Origin: Deltaproteobacteria bacterium | GTDB taxonomy: Bacteria > Desulfobacterota > RBG-13-43-22 | Length of the DNA: 35,688 bases | Direction of reading: 5' to 3' | Assembly: GCA_016219065.1 (NCBI GenBank) | Contig: JACRCK010000273.1 | Location: forward strand, 1 to 35,688 | Shown here: one piece after another, positions 25,779 through 34,513 of the stretch | Layout: each line of letters opens with the position of its first letter | Numbering within the stretch: position 1 is the first letter of the stretch | Program-made: the position numbers and the translations under genes | Notes under the pieces: generated by a model | Told to the model about the DNA's origin: nothing | Databases searched by the model: none | The model's input: the letters and a program-made list of their open reading frames with translations, nothing else

Positions 25779-25933
25779 GAAGCCCCCCTGATCCCGCACG
25801 GGGGCACCTGGTATTTCCCGCCCCGATATAACCGTTCAAGAAAAACGGGAATCTGCCGATAATAAAGCTGAGGCCAACCGCTTATCGTTTTCCTGTTCCG
25901 GCGTGGGAACGATGAAAAATAAACAAAAATTAA

Positions 25934-26208
25934 TAATTAATTATTATGCTTATTGACTTAGCTCAAAATACGTTTAGCTGGTCCCTGAGGTAGAAACCAT
26001 TTGGGAATAAGGCCAAGCCTAGGGTTCCCTCCCCCTTGATCACGCCTCAGGCGTGAGAGGGTTAGGGTGGGGGTGAAGCCGAATTCATCGACGATGCGGG
26101 AATTCACCCACCCCCCAACCCCCGGAGCCTGTCCCGCGGCAGCGCGGGATCGAGGGAGGTGGAGCCTAGTGGTAATTTTATGAGTTAAGTCAATAGGCAT
26201 ATTAATTA
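25934..26208. mobile_element. MITE-like long imperfect hairpin with ~35-bp terminal inverted repeats
   Basis: Left AATTAATTATTATGCTTATTGACTTAGCTCAAAAT; right arm reverse complement AATAATTAATATGCCTATTGACTTAACTCATAAAAT; interior also self-complementary. Confidence 0.65.
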
Positions 26209-26229
26209 TTTGTAGTAAGGAGGCCCCAC

Positions 26230-26580
26230 TTGAGCATCGCTTTCAACTCCGCCTTATCGGCCCTGGGCGCCCTGGGAATCAAGTTCGGGGTGGCGGCCAA
26301 CAATGTGGCCAATATCAATAGCGACGGATTCAAAAAAAGCCGGGCCCACCTGCATGACAATCACCCGGCCGGCGTCACGGTCACGATCAGTAAGCTGGAC
26401 ACGCCGGGCTTCCCTCTCCCGGCGGAAGATGGCAGCCTGGAAAGCCGGGAATCATCCAATGTCACGCTGGAGGAGGAGACGGTCGATCTCCTGGTAACCA
26501 AGCGGGCTTATCTGGCCAACGTCGATACCCTGAAAAGGGAAGAAGAAACCATCGGGAGGATCCTGGATATCCTGGAATAA
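26230..26580 (+). CDS. Orphan flagellar basal-body rod/hook-like protein
   Basis: N-terminal FNSALSALGALGIKFGVAANNVANINSDGFKKSR and C-terminal SNVTLEEETVDLLVTKRAYLANVDTLKREEETIGRILDI; SD AAGGAGG before TTG start. Confidence 0.85.
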   Translation: MSIAFNSALSALGALGIKFGVAANNVANINSDGFKKSRAHLHDNHPAGVTVTISKLDTPGFPLPAEDGSLESRESSNVTLEEETVDLLVTKRAYLANVDTLKREEETIGRILDILE

Positions 26581-26870
26581 CCCAACCGATTAAAATCCGG
26601 CTCGGGCTTAGCCGGGATCTATCTCCATTGCCCCGCCTTCACCGGCCGCGAACAACTCCCACTACCCGCCACGGTTCCATAATAAACACCCCTGCTCGGC
26701 ACGGACACCCACGAAGCCTGAAAATGCCTGAGGAGTAAGGCCCAAGGTTGAGACCGACTCGGTCTGTGCCCGGGTGAGCTTGGCCAGCTATTGCGTACTA
26801 AACCCTCATGTAACGCCTGCGGCGTCACACCCGCGAAGCATGAAAATAAAGGGCCTGACAAGGTTTAAGG

Positions 26871-26946
26871 CTAATAATCGATAATCAATTCATAATTGTT
26901 AATTCTTAACGGACCGGACGTTTTTTAAACCAGTAACCAGCAACAG
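26871..26946. repeat. Dispersed repeat, inverted copy of 5160-5225
   Basis: CTAATAATCGATAATCAATTCATAATTGTTAATTCTTAACGG...GTTTTTTAAACCAGTAACCAGCAACA. Confidence 0.6.
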
Positions 26947-26960
26947 GTTTTATTCCCGGA

Positions 26961-29900
26961 CTAAGGCTTCACGATCAAAGGCAGATAGACAATAGATCCG
27001 GAAATGAAATCCTGGGCCACGAAATCGGAAACAAGATTAGTATAGGTCCGGCTGGAGGGTGAAAAGGCGTAGCCGTTGGCAATTGGCGTTACCGTGCCGG
27101 ACCAGCCTTCATTGAAAGCCAATTGAAAATTGCCGCTGCCGTCGGTTACCGTGGTTTCACTGGAACTGGCGTTTAAGGTTACGCCGGCCAGTGCCGAGCC
27201 ATTTCCTTTAATCCGTCCGGAGATGGTGTGAATTGGTACAGAAATAGCCGTGTAATTTTGACCGGTTAACTCGGTGTCCACGAGGCTGTAACTCGACGAG
27301 TTCGGCTCGAAGCGATAGCCGAGCAGGGCCGGTGCGACCGTCCCGGACCAGTCATAACTCAACCGGACGCGGTAGTTGCCGGAGGCGTCGGTTTGCGGAT
27401 TTCCGGGTAAACCGGTGAGACGAACTCCACCCAAGCCGCCGCCGCTGCTTTTTTCAATTTTCCCGTTAAGGTAGATCATCCAAAGGGCGGTAAAGTGCTC
27501 ATTGTCCAAATTGTTTTCTACTGAAGTATAGTTATGAGTCGGCAGATTAAATGTGTAACCGTTTTGGAAGGGTTCTACGGTTACCGGGGTTTCTCCTTTT
27601 TTCACCATAAACTGGTACCGGCCGGTGCCGTCGGTGGTCGTGGTGAAAGGGGGATCGCTGGTAGTGACGATGAGGGTCACTCCCGGTACGGCGGTTCCAT
27701 CACCTTCCCGGACCAGGCCGGAGACCTGAACAGCCGGGTAAGCGGTATAATCTTGAGTCGCCGGTTGGTTCAGGTTATCGTAGGTTGATGAATCCGGGGG
27801 GCCAAGGATATAACCGGTCAAGATCGGTGTCACTTTTCCGGACCAGTTATTGCTAACCTTGGCCATATAGTACCCTTCAAACCCCGGGTCGGATCGGGTC
27901 AGGGGATTTCCGGGGAGACCGGACATCAAGACATTGGGGAGGCCTTGGCCGGTTTTCGTTTTGACGTAACCGGAAACATTAACCTGCCATTCAGCTTGAT
28001 AATCCTGGCCTTCCAGGTCGTTTATTACATTGGTGTAGTCGGTATAAGGATTGACAAAGATATAGCCCGGCTTTCCGGGGGTCACCCTTCCGGACCAGCC
28101 TTCTTTTACGGCCAAGGTGTAACTGCCGTTAATTGAGGCCGTCGATCCGCCGTTGTTGCTAGCTGTTAAAATAACCTCGGGCACGTCCGTCGTTCCCTCC
28201 CAAATTTGGCCTCTTATATACCAGGCCTTATCCCCCCAATAATCGTGACCTGCCAGCTCGCTGGTAACGCTCGTGTACGTGCGCGAACGCGCTCCCGTCC
28301 CCGCGAGATCTTCGGTAAACAAAGTATGGTCATAAACAGGGGTTACGGTGCCGTTCCAACCCGACCTGACCCGGGAGCGGTACGCGCCGCTGGCATCGGT
28401 GTTCTGGGGTTGATCGGTGATCGGGTGCCGGGGCATGCCGTCGAGGACGACAACGTTATTGAAGGGATTGTCGGCCCGGGTTTTAACTTGTCCGGAAATA
28501 TAAACTTTCCAGGTGGCGTTATAATGCTCGGTATAAGTATTGAGCTGTAAATTGGAATAGGTTCTATTCTGTGGGGTGAAACCGTTTTCGTACCCCGCCT
28601 TAGAGGGGGTTATGGTCCCGGACCAATTGGTGGGTTGATAAATCCGGTATTTTCCTTCATTATCCGTAACCGTGGAGATGCCGTTGCTGGCCGTGACCTC
28701 AACCCCCGAGGCAGGTGTTCCAAGTTCATCATCAATGATACGTCCCTCGATGGCTAGCATAATGATCGCGGCGGAGAAATCCTGGACCTCATCCCTGAAG
28801 ATATCCTGATAAGTTTTGAAAGGAGGATTAAAAACGTAATCTCCCAGATTCGGGGTTATCGTCCCGTCCCAACCATCTTCAACTACAAACTGATAGTTCC
28901 CATTGCTGTCGGTTGCGGCAGCGGTCCCGTCGGTAATCGTAACGGTTACTCCACTTTGCGGGTAGCCGCCGATGGTGACCTTTCCGGAAATAGTCCGGTA
29001 GGCCAGTTTGATGACAAAGGTATCATCAAGACCCTGACCATGATAAGATTCTATCGGTGGTAAGCTCCCCCAGAGCCAGTTAGCAGTACTCTTTCCGGTG
29101 ATATAGACGGTTTTATTAACGTCCACCGCAATGCTTTGCCCTAAGTCATTTCCTGCTCCGCCAAGGAAGGTATTCCAGAGGCGCTCCCCCGTATTCTTCA
29201 GTTTGGCGGCAAAGGCGTCGGTGGTCCCCGAGGTAAAGGGCCGTATGGGATCGCCCCAGTCGGCGAGGCTGTACCCGGTTACCAGGATTTCACCATTGCC
29301 GTCCAAGGCGAGGGCTGTGCCGTAGTCATAGCCATCAACCTCATCCCCCGAGCCTAGAAAGGTATGCCATTGCAGGTCTCCACCCAAAGCGGCCAGTTTG
29401 GCTACAAAAACATCACCATTATACGAGTAAGGATGCACCGGGTCCTCGGTCCAGCCCCCATGGCCGTCTCCTATGACATAACAGTATTCTTCGCTGCCGT
29501 CCACCGCGATACCTCTTCCGGAATATTGACTGCCGGAACCCAGAAAAGTATTCCAGACTAGAACCCCCCCGGCGTCAAGTTTGGATAGAAAGGCATCCGT
29601 TCCTACGGAGTGGGGCCGAACCACTTTGGCGCCGCCCCAGGTGTTCTTGCTGGTCCCGACCACGTAGGTATTCCCCGAGTCCGCCACTGCCAGATCCTCA
29701 CCCTCATCCCAATTCCCTTCCCCGTAAGCTCCCAGGAAGGTATACCAATCCAGACTCAAATCCTGAGCGTTCAACCGGGCCACAAAAGCATCGTTAAAAC
29801 CACCGTAACTTTGTTTCGGTTCGGGGGCGTTCTGCCAGGACCCGTCGCCGGTCCCCACCACGAAGACTTTTCCATTCCTTACAGCGATCTTTTTTCCGAA

Positions 29901-30917
29901 ATCCTGTCCGTTGGTGGACCCCAGAAAGGTATGTTTCAACAGTTCACCCGTTTCCGCGGACAGCTTGGCCACGAAGGCATCCATACCTTCCCCGTTCGGA
30001 CCGCTAAAACCGCGAGTCGGATTCATCCCCCAGTTGTGAAAGCTAGTACCGGTTATATAGATATTTCCACTGCCGTCCAGGGCGATCCCATTTCCGTAAT
30101 CCTCTTCGTTCTCTCCACCCGATCCCAGGAAGGTGTTCCAGATTTGGGTCCCTGACGTCCCATCCAATTTGGCGACAAAGGCGTTTTTATTGTCTGAGCC
30201 GGGGAACGGGTTCACCACGTGCCCCCCCCAGTCATATTCGCTGGTTCCGGTAATATATACGTTTCCGTTCTCGCCCACAACGATCCCGTTGGCGAAATCC
30301 GTGTGGGAAGTCCCCAGGAAGGTATTCCAGGTGCCGACCGGATCGATGACCAGCCGGTTGGCCCCTTTCCAGCCCGAAACCGAAAAACCGATTTCCCGAT
30401 CGCTCAACTGCCGGTAGGAAACGGTTACGGATTTGGCGACGCCCTTTGCTTCTTCCCAGGCTACGGGCGGCGCTTCTCTGAATTCTCCGTTTTCGTAACG
30501 GACGACCAGTTCCCCCCGGTGATTGACGTGGACCGGTTGGTTGTAACGGAGGCGGATGGACGCGGGATCACCGCCGGGGTTGACCATATAGGTGCTCTTG
30601 ATGACGCCCTGAGCGGCTCTTTCATAGACCAGGTCGATATTCCGCCACAAGGAGGAATAAAGCACTTTAGGATCAGGCTGGGAAGCTTCCAGCGGTGAGG
30701 CCTTTTCCAGGGTCGGGGTTACCGGCCGGGCGCCGGCAAAGTCGATCGTGACGGCATGGTCTCGAGCCGCCATTACCAGGCGCTCGGGATAAAAACCCAG
30801 AACATGACCGCCGGAGGTCCAATAAGTCGCCGGCCTTTCGGCTCCGCAGACCGGGCCGCCGTGGCCGATCAACAAAGCCGCTGCCAATAGAATGATTTTT
30901 TGCCAGGTTAAAGACAT
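26961..30917 (-). CDS. Secreted SBBP beta-propeller repeat protein with eight Ig-like/carboxypeptidase-regulatory-like repeats
   Basis: Signal peptide MSLTWQKIILLAAALLIGHGGPVCG; repeated WNTFLGSG...DGSGNIYITGTS (SBBP); repeated SG.V...GVT...TD.SG.Y...GWSGTVTP..GY.F.P....Y; ends IVYLPLIVKP; ORF opens upstream at 31058. Confidence 0.88.
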   Translation of the reverse strand: MSLTWQKIILLAAALLIGHGGPVCGAERPATYWTSGGHVLGFYPERLVMAARDHAVTIDFAGARPVTPTLEKASPLEASQPDPKVLYSSLWRNIDLVYERAAQGVIKSTYMVNPGGDPASIRLRYNQPVHVNHRGELVVRYENGEFREAPPVAWEEAKGVAKSVTVSYRQLSDREIGFSVSGWKGANRLVIDPVGTWNTFLGTSHTDFANGIVVGENGNVYITGTSEYDWGGHVVNPFPGSDNKNAFVAKLDGTSGTQIWNTFLGSGGENEEDYGNGIALDGSGNIYITGTSFHNWGMNPTRGFSGPNGEGMDAFVAKLSAETGELLKHTFLGSTNGQDFGKKIAVRNGKVFVVGTGDGSWQNAPEPKQSYGGFNDAFVARLNAQDLSLDWYTFLGAYGEGNWDEGEDLAVADSGNTYVVGTSKNTWGGAKVVRPHSVGTDAFLSKLDAGGVLVWNTFLGSGSQYSGRGIAVDGSEEYCYVIGDGHGGWTEDPVHPYSYNGDVFVAKLAALGGDLQWHTFLGSGDEVDGYDYGTALALDGNGEILVTGYSLADWGDPIRPFTSGTTDAFAAKLKNTGERLWNTFLGGAGNDLGQSIAVDVNKTVYITGKSTANWLWGSLPPIESYHGQGLDDTFVIKLAYRTISGKVTIGGYPQSGVTVTITDGTAAATDSNGNYQFVVEDGWDGTITPNLGDYVFNPPFKTYQDIFRDEVQDFSAAIIMLAIEGRIIDDELGTPASGVEVTASNGISTVTDNEGKYRIYQPTNWSGTITPSKAGYENGFTPQNRTYSNLQLNTYTEHYNATWKVYISGQVKTRADNPFNNVVVLDGMPRHPITDQPQNTDASGAYRSRVRSGWNGTVTPVYDHTLFTEDLAGTGARSRTYTSVTSELAGHDYWGDKAWYIRGQIWEGTTDVPEVILTASNNGGSTASINGSYTLAVKEGWSGRVTPGKPGYIFVNPYTDYTNVINDLEGQDYQAEWQVNVSGYVKTKTGQGLPNVLMSGLPGNPLTRSDPGFEGYYMAKVSNNWSGKVTPILTGYILGPPDSSTYDNLNQPATQDYTAYPAVQVSGLVREGDGTAVPGVTLIVTTSDPPFTTTTDGTGRYQFMVKKGETPVTVEPFQNGYTFNLPTHNYTSVENNLDNEHFTALWMIYLNGKIEKSSGGGLGGVRLTGLPGNPQTDASGNYRVRLSYDWSGTVAPALLGYRFEPNSSSYSLVDTELTGQNYTAISVPIHTISGRIKGNGSALAGVTLNASSSETTVTDGSGNFQLAFNEGWSGTVTPIANGYAFSPSSRTYTNLVSDFVAQDFISGSIVYLPLIVKP

Positions 30918-31224
30918 ATTCGTTTTCCTAAAGAAAATAATCACCTTTCCGGTTTTTCGGCATTTACTCCCATTTTCTAAAAAGGTAATTAGCAACTTCC
31001 GGGCCAAAGCCCTGGGTCCGCAGCCGGCGGGATGCCAAAAAAAATCCTTTAAAATCAATTGGTTTCCGAAAAGGCCGGCACCGGTCCGGGGAAGGGGAGG
31101 GAGGGTCCTTTTTTAAAGGGGGATTTCGGCCAAAAAATGCTATTAATACAGGAAAAATTGGTACTATAATTTTTTCGACGATGGGGTTATCATAATCGCG
31201 CCGGGGCACCGGTCCGCCATCTCC

Positions 31225-31250
31225 GGGCGACCACAGGGGGGCGCCCCTAC
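31225..31250. repeat. GTAGGGGCGCCCCCCTGTGGTCGCCC-type intergenic palindromic repeat
   Basis: GGGCGACCACAGGGGGGCGCCCCTAC read on plus strand. Confidence 0.5.
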
Positions 31251-31336
31251 ACGTTTTGTGGGGGCCATTTCCATCCTGATGACGACTCCGGCAACCGGGG
31301 GATAATTCTGCTATACGAAGCCGAGGAGCCTGGGAC

Positions 31337-31666
31337 TTGAAAAAAACGAAAGAATCCGGACCCGTTCCGGACGGGAAAGACATCAGCTTCTATCACTCCT
31401 GGTGCAAACGGTGCGGAAACTGCGTGGCTTTCTGCCCCCGCCGGGCCCTGGATACCGACGATTGGGGCTATCCCCACCTGGCCGACGAAGGGCGGTGCAC
31501 CCGCTGCGGGCTGTGCGAGTTGCTTTGCCCGGACCTGGCCATCAGTGTAGGCGAGGGGGAGGCCGGGCCGGGGGAGGAGCTTGCCAGAAAGCCGGTACCG
31601 GCGGAACGGCCCACCCGGAGCCCGGAGCGTCTGGCCCCCCGCGCGGGAGAAGCGGACGATGAATAG
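31337..31666 (+). CDS. korD: 2-oxoacid:acceptor oxidoreductase, ferredoxin-type (delta) subunit
   Basis: Two 4Fe-4S motifs CKRCGNCVAFCP and CTRCGLCELLCP; first gene of KorDABC-like operon; TTG start. Confidence 0.88.
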   Translation: MKKTKESGPVPDGKDISFYHSWCKRCGNCVAFCPRRALDTDDWGYPHLADEGRCTRCGLCELLCPDLAISVGEGEAGPGEELARKPVPAERPTRSPERLAPRAGEADDE

Positions 31667-32795
31667 AAACAAGACCCTGCTCCTGCAAGGCAACGAGGCC
31701 ATGGCCCGGGGGGCCCTGGCGGCGGGCTGTAATTTTTTCGCGGGTTATCCCATAACGCCGGCCAGCGAGATTACCGAGATCATGAGTCGCGAACTGCCCG
31801 TCCGGGGACATCCTTTCATTCAGATGGAAGATGAGATTGCCTCCCTGGGGGCCTGCCTGGGCGCCTCCCTGGCCGGCCGGAAGGTCATGACCGCCACCAG
31901 CGGCCCGGGTTTTTCCCTCATGCAGGAGAACCTGGGGTATGCCTGCATCGCCGAGATACCCGCGGTGATCGCCAACGTCATGCGGGCCGGACCTTCCACC
32001 GGCCTGCCGACCAACGTGGCCCAGGGCGACGTGCAACAGGCCCGCTGGGGGACTCACGGCGACCACCCGGCCATCGTGCTCTGCCCGGCCACCGTGCGTG
32101 AATGTTTTGAACTGACCGTCACCGCCTTCAACCATGCCTAACGCTTCCGCATGCCCGTTATTCTCCTGTCCGACGAGGTGGTGGCCCACATGCGCGAAAA
32201 AGTCACCCTGCCCGCTCCGGAAGCGGTGGAGGTTATCGACCGCCGCCAGCCCATCGTGCCCCCGGACTGGTATGTCCCCTATAAAGCCGACGGCAGCCTC
32301 ATCCCCCGGCTGGCCGATCTGGGCCAGGGCTACCGGTACAACGTTACCGGTCTGGTCCATGACGAACGGGGCTTTCCCACCCGCCGGCCGGACGAGGTGG
32401 AGCCTTTCTATGCCCGCCTCTTCGGTAAGCTCAGCCGCCATTTCGCCGCCCTGGAGCAGGTCAAGTCCTTCGCCCTGGAAGACGCCGAAGTGGTGTTCAT
32501 CGCCTACGGCTGCACGGCCCGCGCGGCCATGGCCGCCGTCCGCCTGGGGCGGGAAAAGGGCCTTAAGCTGGGCCTGCTGCAGGTACTCTGCCTCTGGCCT
32601 TTTCCCCGCCGCCCGGTGGAGCAGGCCCTGACCGGCAAGCGTCTGGCCCTGGTACCCGAATTGAATATGGGCCAGCTCAGCCGGGAGGTGAAAAGGGTCA
32701 ACGACGGGCGCACCCGGGTCCTCCGGCACAGCAAGATGAACGGCCTCATGATCACCCCCGAGGAAATCCTCAATCGTCTGCAGGAGGTCTGGTAA
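31659..32795 (+). pseudogene. korA: 2-oxoacid:acceptor oxidoreductase alpha subunit, interrupted by in-frame TAA at 32139-32141
   Basis: LLQGNEAMARGALAAGCNFFAGYPITPASEI... TAFNHA*RFRMPVILLSDEVVAHMREKV...; same frame on both sides, no other stop. Confidence 0.85.
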
Positions 32796-33643
32796 TGTCT
32801 CCGGTCCATCGCAGCGTCGTGTATGAATGGCTCCGGCACGACAAAAAGTTTCCCCATGTCTGGTGTCCCGGCTGCGGGCTGGGCATCCTGCTCGGATCCC
32901 TGGTCCGGGCCCTGCACTTAAGCGGCCTGGACAAAAACCGGGTGGTCCTGGTCTCGGGCATCGGCTGCTCCGGCCGTCTGCCGGTGTATGTGGATGTGGG
33001 CAGCGTCCATACCACTCACGGGCGGGCCCTCACCTTCGCCACGGGCATCAAGATGGCCAACCCCGAGCTGACCGTGATCACCGTCATGGGCGACGGCGAC
33101 GCCTGCGCCATCGGCGGCAACCATCTGATCCATGCCGCCCGGCGCAACCTGGATCTGACCGCCATCATCGTCAACAATCTCACCTACGGCATGACCGGGG
33201 GCCAATGCAGCCCGACCACTCCGCTGGGGGCCAAGGCCAGCACGGCCCGTTACGGGCACATCGAGCCGGCCTTCGACATCGGCGCCCTGACCGCCACAGC
33301 GGGCGCCGCCTTCGTGGCCCGCAGTACGGTTTATCACGTGACCCAGTTGGACAAGCTGTTGGGTCAGGCCCTGGACAAACGGGGTTTCAGCGTCGTGGAA
33401 GTCCTGAGCCCCTGTCACACCAACTACGGCCGCCAGAACCGGCTGGGCTCGCAGATCGAGATGATGCAGGGGTATAGACAGGACGCCGTCCGGGTGGAGC
33501 GCTGGGAAAAAATGGAGGCGGCGGAAAGGGAAAACCGCTTTCCCATCGGCGTTCTGGTGGACCGGGACCGCGTCACCTTCCTGGAGGCCTACCGCGAAGT
33601 CTGTGACCGGGCCTCCGGAAAGCGTATGGAGGCCGACTCATGA
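32795..33643 (+). CDS. korB: 2-oxoacid:acceptor oxidoreductase beta subunit (TPP-binding)
   Basis: HVWCPGCGLGILLGSL...VSGIGCSGRLPVYVDVGSVHTTHGRALTFATGIKMANPELTVITVMGDGDACAIGGNHLIHAARRN. Confidence 0.95.
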   Translation: MSPVHRSVVYEWLRHDKKFPHVWCPGCGLGILLGSLVRALHLSGLDKNRVVLVSGIGCSGRLPVYVDVGSVHTTHGRALTFATGIKMANPELTVITVMGDGDACAIGGNHLIHAARRNLDLTAIIVNNLTYGMTGGQCSPTTPLGAKASTARYGHIEPAFDIGALTATAGAAFVARSTVYHVTQLDKLLGQALDKRGFSVVEVLSPCHTNYGRQNRLGSQIEMMQGYRQDAVRVERWEKMEAAERENRFPIGVLVDRDRVTFLEAYREVCDRASGKRMEADS

Positions 33644-34287
33644 GCGCCGCCCCCCAGGAACCCGGGATCCGGAAAGACGAGGGGGGGATCCAGAGGCGCC
33701 CGCTGGGCCGGGTCGAAGTGCGGCTGAGCGGTTCCGGCGGGCAGGGGCTCATCCTGGCCGGGCTGGTGCTGGCCGAGGCCGCCGGGCTGTATGATGGCCG
33801 GGAGGTGGCCATGGTCCAATCCTATGGCCCCGAGGCCCGGGGCGGGGCCAGCAAGGCGGAGGTGATCATCAGCGATGCCCCCATCGACTATCCGCTGTGT
33901 AGCCGGGTGGATCTGCTGCTGGCTTTGAATCAGGAGGCGGCGGATGAATACTCCCATGACCTGGCTCCCGGGGCCTGGATCATACTGGACACGGACCTGG
34001 TAGCCAACGCCCCGACCTCGCGGGCCTTTTCCCTGCCCTTCACCGCCGCGGCCCGCGACAAACTCAAGAAACCCATGGTCGCCAACGTGATCGCCCTGGG
34101 AGCCATCAGCACCCTGACCGGAATCGTGAGCCTCAAGGCCCTGGAAAAAGCGCTCCTGGCCCGTGTGCCCGCGGGGACGGAAACCCTGAATAAAAAGGCC
34201 CTGACCCTGGGGGCAAAACTGGGCCGGGATTTAATCGGCAAGGGCCGGCCGGGACCGGTCTGGGAGTTCAGCGCAGCAGACATGTAA
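33640..34287 (+). CDS. korC: 2-oxoacid:acceptor oxidoreductase gamma subunit
   Basis: VRLSGSGGQGLILAGLVLAEAAGLYDGREVAMVQSYGPEARGGASKAEVIIS. Confidence 0.95.
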   Translation: MSAAPQEPGIRKDEGGIQRRPLGRVEVRLSGSGGQGLILAGLVLAEAAGLYDGREVAMVQSYGPEARGGASKAEVIISDAPIDYPLCSRVDLLLALNQEAADEYSHDLAPGAWIILDTDLVANAPTSRAFSLPFTAAARDKLKKPMVANVIALGAISTLTGIVSLKALEKALLARVPAGTETLNKKALTLGAKLGRDLIGKGRPGPVWEFSAADM

Positions 34288-34297
34288 TAAAGAAAAA

Positions 34298-34480
34298 ATT
34301 CGAAATCCGAAAATCGAAATCCGAAACAAAAAGACAATATTCAAAACTCCAATGACCGAAACGATTGACCCTTCCGGACCCCCTTGCTGACGGAGGTTGC
34401 GTTTCGAGACCAAGGTTTTGAATTTCGGATTTTTGTCATTTGAATTTGTTTCGGATTTCGGATTTCGAGTTTCGAATTTA
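34298..34480. repeat. Inverted pair of TTCGAAATCCGAAA-type repeats
   Basis: ATTCGAAATCCGAAAATCGAAATCCGAAACAAAAAGACAATATTCAAAAC ... GTTTTGAATTTCGGATTTTTGTCATTTGAATTTGTTTCGGATTTCGGATTTCGAGTTTCGAAT. Confidence 0.65.
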
Positions 34481-34513
34481 GCTGAAGATATCTGCTATTT
34501 TAGCTATTTGGTT

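Noticed and set aside
25958-26200. 80-aa minus-strand ORF
   Set aside because: Falls wholly inside the palindromic MITE-like element
26619-26861. 80-aa minus-strand ORF in the intergenic region
   Set aside because: No recognisable motif, no convincing SD, overlaps repeated non-coding motifs
32139-32141. Stop-codon reassignment to explain in-frame TAA/TAG in korA, MBL and the 3331 remnant
   Set aside because: Both TAA and TAG are involved, many other genes end normally at these codons, and no recoding element is visible
31542-32729. Minus-strand ORF (395 aa) spanning the interrupted korA
   Set aside because: Although longer than either korA fragment, it lacks recognisable motifs, while the plus strand gives conserved alpha-subunit sequence on both sides of the stop
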